Of a stretch of DNA of 7,841 nucleotides, positions 5,099 to 7,841 are shown piece by piece (positions within the stretch are counted from its first letter, which is position 1; each line of letters starts with the position of its first letter). The notes beneath the pieces were generated by a model, which did not search any database, was not told where the DNA came from, and saw only the letters and a list, made by a program, of their open reading frames with translations. Origin of the DNA: CAYZHV01 sp046541355 (lineage in GTDB: Bacteria > Spirochaetota > Spirochaetia > DSM-27196 > Alkalispirochaetaceae); contig JBKHDM010000104.1 in NCBI GenBank assembly GCA_046541355.1, positions 1 through 7,841 on the forward strand, read 5' to 3'. Position numbers and translations under genes: made by a program.

Positions 5099-7274
5099 TC
5101 GTATAGAAGAAGTAGACGAGGTCAACCGTCGCCTCTGGACTCAAATGCTCTCCAATCCAAGGAGATCCCTGCCCGAGGCGGAGGCGACCTACGATGCCTC
5201 CCGCGCTCTCGACTACCGGCCGGGACGTGCCGGAGCTCTCCTCAATCTCGGTTGGATACACCGGTACCTCGGCGAGTGCGACTCCGCCCGGGAGTATCTC
5301 AGGCGGGCTGTCGAGGAGTACACCGCCCTCGAGGACTATGTCGGTCTCAGCTACGCGTATAACGGTCTCGGCTCGGTGGAGACAGACGTCGGCGACTACT
5401 CCGCGGCCCTCGACTATCTCGACTTAGCCCTCGAGGTTGCCCTGGAGCACGATCTCACGGAACGACAGGTCGCGGTTCTCAACAATATCGGTGAGCTCCT
5501 CGAGCGCACCGACCGGGGGGAGCACGCCCTCGGCTACTACCGCAGGGCGATGGAGCTCCTCGACGCCCGGGAGCCGTCGGCCACCCGGGCGCAGGTTCTC
5601 GGTAATCTCGGTGGCCTCTACCGGAAGCTCGGAAACCGGGAGGAGGCGCTCGATTTATGCCGACAGGCGGCGGAGATCGCCCGGAGCGTGGGGGATGGTA
5701 TAACCGAGGCGACCGCCCTCTCCTGCCTCGGGCTGGTCGCCTTCGATGACGGGGAGGTCGCCGAAGCGCAGCGGTTGCAGATCGAGAGCCTCAGACTCTG
5801 CGCCAACAGCGACTACGCCTACGGTAGGCTCAAGGCGCTCCATCACCTGAGCGCCCTGTTCTCGGAGATGGAAAACCGGGGTGCGGCGCTACCCTATCTT
5901 CTGCAGGTAATCGAGCTCGGCAGACAGATCGGTTTCTCCCCGGAGACCCTCAACAGTTTTGTCATGGCAAGCGAGATCTACGAGGAGGCGGGCAAACTCG
6001 ACCTCGCGCTATCGCTTCGCAAGGAGTACGAGCTGCGGCGGGAACGGCTTTTGTCCGAGTCGATGGAGCGCCAGGTGCGTGCTCTCTCCTGGAAGAGCCG
6101 GGAGGAGCTCGAGGCGGCGCAACTCGAGCTGAACCGGCTGCGGACTATCGAGCTGCGGGAGCAGTCCCGTCGGCTCGAGCTTGCAAACAGGCGGCTTAAG
6201 ACGATAAACGAGATCGGCAAGGAGATTACCGCGACCCTCGATCTCGAGGAGCTGATGCGCCACATCTACTCTCGACTCGGTGAGCTTATCGACACGCCGA
6301 TTTTCGGGATTGCCCTCTTTCATGAACCGGAGCGGGAGATCGAGTATCGCCTCTTTATCGAGCAGGACAAGCGGGTGCCCTCCTTCAGTCTGCCCCTCGA
6401 CGGTACGGGAAGCTACGCCGGATGGTGTCTCACAAATCGCAAGCCGATCATGGTCGGTAACACTGAGGAGCAGTGGCACCAGTACCTCAGAAGGCGGAGT
6501 TTTCGGGCCGGGGAGGGGGACCCGAAGTCTATTATCTACGTTCCTCTCATCGTCAAGGAGCGTACCGTCGGGGTAACCACAATACAGAGCTACAACGCCG
6601 ACGCCTACAGCGAGGAGGACCTCGAGACCCTCAGTGCCCTGGCGAGCTACCTCGCCATAGCGATCGACAACTCCCTCATTATGGAACGGCTCCGGGAGGC
6701 TCATAACGATATCGAGCAGGAGCGGGACGAGCTCGAGCGCGCTTACGAGAACATCAGCTACCTTGCCAACCACGACAACCTGACGGGCCTGCCGAACCGG
6801 AGGCACATCGAGGAAAAACTCGACCTTCTCACCGAGGGGGCCAAGGATGGAGCGAAGGCCGCGGCCTTCTACATCGATCTTGACAGGTTCAAGCCGGTGA
6901 ACGACTCCGCCGGGCATCTGGTGGGGGATCAGGTCCTCGCAGCCGCGGCGAGACGTATCCGAAAGAGCCTTCGGGCCACCGACACCGTCGCAAGGATCGG
7001 GGGAGACGAGTTTCTTGCGATCCTGGAGGACGTGGCCGAGCGGGAGGCGCTCTCACACATTGCACAGAAGATTATGGATGCGCTCGTCAATCCGATACGG
7101 GTCAATGATCAGAGCTTTCAGCTCGGTGTAAGCATCGGCATTGCCCGCCTCGGCGTAGACGACGATGACCCGAGAAAGCTCATTACCCTCGCCGACGAGG
7201 CGATGTACTGGGTCAAGCAGAAGAGCAGGGGAGGCTATCTGTTCTACGAGGATATTGACCAGCCTCACGTGTAG
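5085..7274 (+). CDS. TPR-GAF-GGDEF sensory diguanylate cyclase
   Basis: The product is 729 residues, with no signal peptide or membrane segment, so probably cytoplasmic. Residues about 45-320 form at least seven TPR-type helical repeats with an exact 40-residue period (consensus positions 55, 95, 135, 175, 215, 255, 295). A charged coiled coil follows (314-372), then a GAF domain (373-530), a second short helix and a GGDEF domain (559-722). The cyclase is complete: HDNLTGLPNR, FYIDLDRFKPVND with the metal-binding aspartate near 598, GGDEF at 639-643, and DEAMYWVKQ. The inhibitory site RATD (630-633) lies five residues before GGDEF, so product inhibition is expected. It should make c-di-GMP from two GTP under control of a ligand bound by GAF and a partner bound by TPR; neither is identifiable. 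The overlap with the sigma gene implies joint expression, and a link between c-di-GMP and that sigma factor is inferred. Confidence 0.94.
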   Translation: MVSISRIEEVDEVNRRLWTQMLSNPRRSLPEAEATYDASRALDYRPGRAGALLNLGWIHRYLGECDSAREYLRRAVEEYTALEDYVGLSYAYNGLGSVETDVGDYSAALDYLDLALEVALEHDLTERQVAVLNNIGELLERTDRGEHALGYYRRAMELLDAREPSATRAQVLGNLGGLYRKLGNREEALDLCRQAAEIARSVGDGITEATALSCLGLVAFDDGEVAEAQRLQIESLRLCANSDYAYGRLKALHHLSALFSEMENRGAALPYLLQVIELGRQIGFSPETLNSFVMASEIYEEAGKLDLALSLRKEYELRRERLLSESMERQVRALSWKSREELEAAQLELNRLRTIELREQSRRLELANRRLKTINEIGKEITATLDLEELMRHIYSRLGELIDTPIFGIALFHEPEREIEYRLFIEQDKRVPSFSLPLDGTGSYAGWCLTNRKPIMVGNTEEQWHQYLRRRSFRAGEGDPKSIIYVPLIVKERTVGVTTIQSYNADAYSEEDLETLSALASYLAIAIDNSLIMERLREAHNDIEQERDELERAYENISYLANHDNLTGLPNRRHIEEKLDLLTEGAKDGAKAAAFYIDLDRFKPVNDSAGHLVGDQVLAAAARRIRKSLRATDTVARIGGDEFLAILEDVAEREALSHIAQKIMDALVNPIRVNDQSFQLGVSIGIARLGVDDDDPRKLITLADEAMYWVKQKSRGGYLFYEDIDQPHV

Positions 7275-7321
7275 ACCCCTTGCCACCGGCTCACCGGATA
7301 CCGACGGCGTGAGGGGAGCGG

Positions 7322-7828
7322 TCAGGACCGCCGGCCTCCGACACCATCCACCCTGAGGGCGTAGTCCTCCATCCTGTCGCCGTCAAAGATAAACCGCCCG
7401 AATACAACCTTTCCCTGCACTATTTCCGGCAGCCAGAGGGCGTCGTCCGCCCACATCAGCTCGTAGGGAATCGAGCTGACCGGTACCCAGAACGGCTTTG
7501 CCTCGTCGGTCTCGATAAGCGCTCCCTGGTAGCTGCGGCAGAGAAAGACGGCGACCTCGAGCTTGTAGCCGTCGAGAAACTCGAAAAACAGCCGTCCGGT
7601 CTCCTGCGGGTCTTTCGGCCGCACTCCGACCTCCTCCTCCGTCTCCCTGAGCGCGGCGGCGAGAAAGCTCTCACCGGGCTCGAGCTTTCCCCCGGGGCCG
7701 TTTATCTTACCCGCCCCGAGGCCGCGCTTCTTTTCTATCAGGAGTATCTGGTCATTCTGGAGTACAAAGAGAAGAACCGCCCGGTCCGTGGCGTGCCAAC
7801 TCTCCCAGTCTACCTCGTGTACGCGCAA
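7322..7828 (-). CDS. Nudix hydrolase, MTH1-like 8-oxo-dGTP diphosphatase
   Basis: The product is 168 residues. The Nudix box (47-69) is complete: G47, E53, R61-E62, E65-E66 and G68 fit G-x5-E-x7-RE-U-x-EE-x-G-U. Around it the protein follows human MTH1 (NUDT1) rather than MutT: RGLGAGKINGPGGK matches the MTH1 segment holding the base-binding Asn33 (here N43), and MWADD (125-129) matches MWPDD, whose Trp117, Asp119 and Asp120 contact the oxidised purine. The C-terminal order IPYELMW, LPEI, FGRFIFDG and DYALRV also matches MTH1. The likely role is removal of 8-oxo-dGTP or 2-hydroxy-dATP from the nucleotide pool. The start is TTG (7828-7826) with GGAGG seven bases upstream (7840-7836); no ATG or GTG lies nearby in frame. 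It is convergent with the cyclase gene, stops 47 bases apart. The promoter is outside the window. The Nudix call is certain; the substrate is inferred. Confidence 0.93.
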   Translation of the reverse strand: MRVHEVDWESWHATDRAVLLFVLQNDQILLIEKKRGLGAGKINGPGGKLEPGESFLAAALRETEEEVGVRPKDPQETGRLFFEFLDGYKLEVAVFLCRSYQGALIETDEAKPFWVPVSSIPYELMWADDALWLPEIVQGKVVFGRFIFDGDRMEDYALRVDGVGGRRS

Positions 7829-7835
7829 AAAGTAT

Positions 7836-7840
7836 CCTCC
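7836..7840 (-). promoter_or_regulatory. Shine-Dalgarno GGAGG that fixes the TTG start of the Nudix gene
   Basis: GGAGG on the minus strand, seven bases before TTG at 7828-7826. The strong match and ideal spacing support the unusual TTG start. Confidence 0.75.
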
Positions 7841-7841
7841 A

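Noticed and set aside
6009..6917. Minus-strand open frame of 302 codons in the diguanylate cyclase region
   Set aside because: The plus strand carries GAF and GGDEF motifs throughout; this is a GC-driven shadow.
5085..7274. Frequent CTCGAG palindromes in the cyclase gene, as possible protein or restriction-modification sites
   Set aside because: They coincide with Leu-Glu pairs written in the favoured codons CTC and GAG, so protein composition and codon bias explain them.
7275..7321. Possible bidirectional terminator between the convergent cyclase and Nudix genes (CCCCT ... AGGGG)
   Set aside because: Only five paired bases close a large loop and neither side has a T run.

Overview
The window is a compact, GC-rich stretch of bacterial chromosome carrying six protein genes and one tRNA gene. 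I see no mobile element, CRISPR array or rRNA. A membrane-anchored periplasmic folding factor, a secreted LysM/LytM protein and a Maf-type flagellin-modification protein point to a motile diderm. The gene set and sigma-factor style fit a GC-rich free-living spirochaete of the Spirochaeta/Treponema side, but that is inference and no 16S or other marker is present. Starts are diverse (ATG, GTG, TTG), each placed by a Shine-Dalgarno match.

Left part, minus strand: a divergent promoter region (about 2844-2934) drives a PpiD/SurA-like membrane-anchored peptidyl-prolyl isomerase (2784 down to 1267). Nine bases after it comes a Maf/DUF115 (MptE-like) protein that runs off the left edge. The two genes are in the same frame, split by one TAG, and look co-transcribed. 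The isomerase gene carries a run of nine G just after its transmembrane segment, a possible phase-variation switch.

Centre, plus strand: tRNA-Pro(CGG) at 2946-3018 with its own promoter and a strong Rho-independent terminator. Then comes a secreted protein with two LysM domains and a LytM/M23 domain lacking all catalytic residues, as in NlpD. Next is a group-2 (RpoS/SigA-like) sigma-70 factor with its own TATAAT promoter, flanked by an inverted repeat. The order nlpD-like then rpoS-like matches the well-known enterobacterial pair.

Right part: the sigma gene overlaps by 14 bases a GTG-started gene for a TPR-GAF-GGDEF diguanylate cyclase, with the ribosome site inside the sigma gene. The main biological idea of the window is therefore an envelope-division protein, an alternative sigma factor and a sensory c-di-GMP synthase in one row, the last two translationally coupled. 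A convergent TTG-started Nudix hydrolase closely resembling MTH1 (8-oxo-dGTPase) closes the window; its start is near the right edge.
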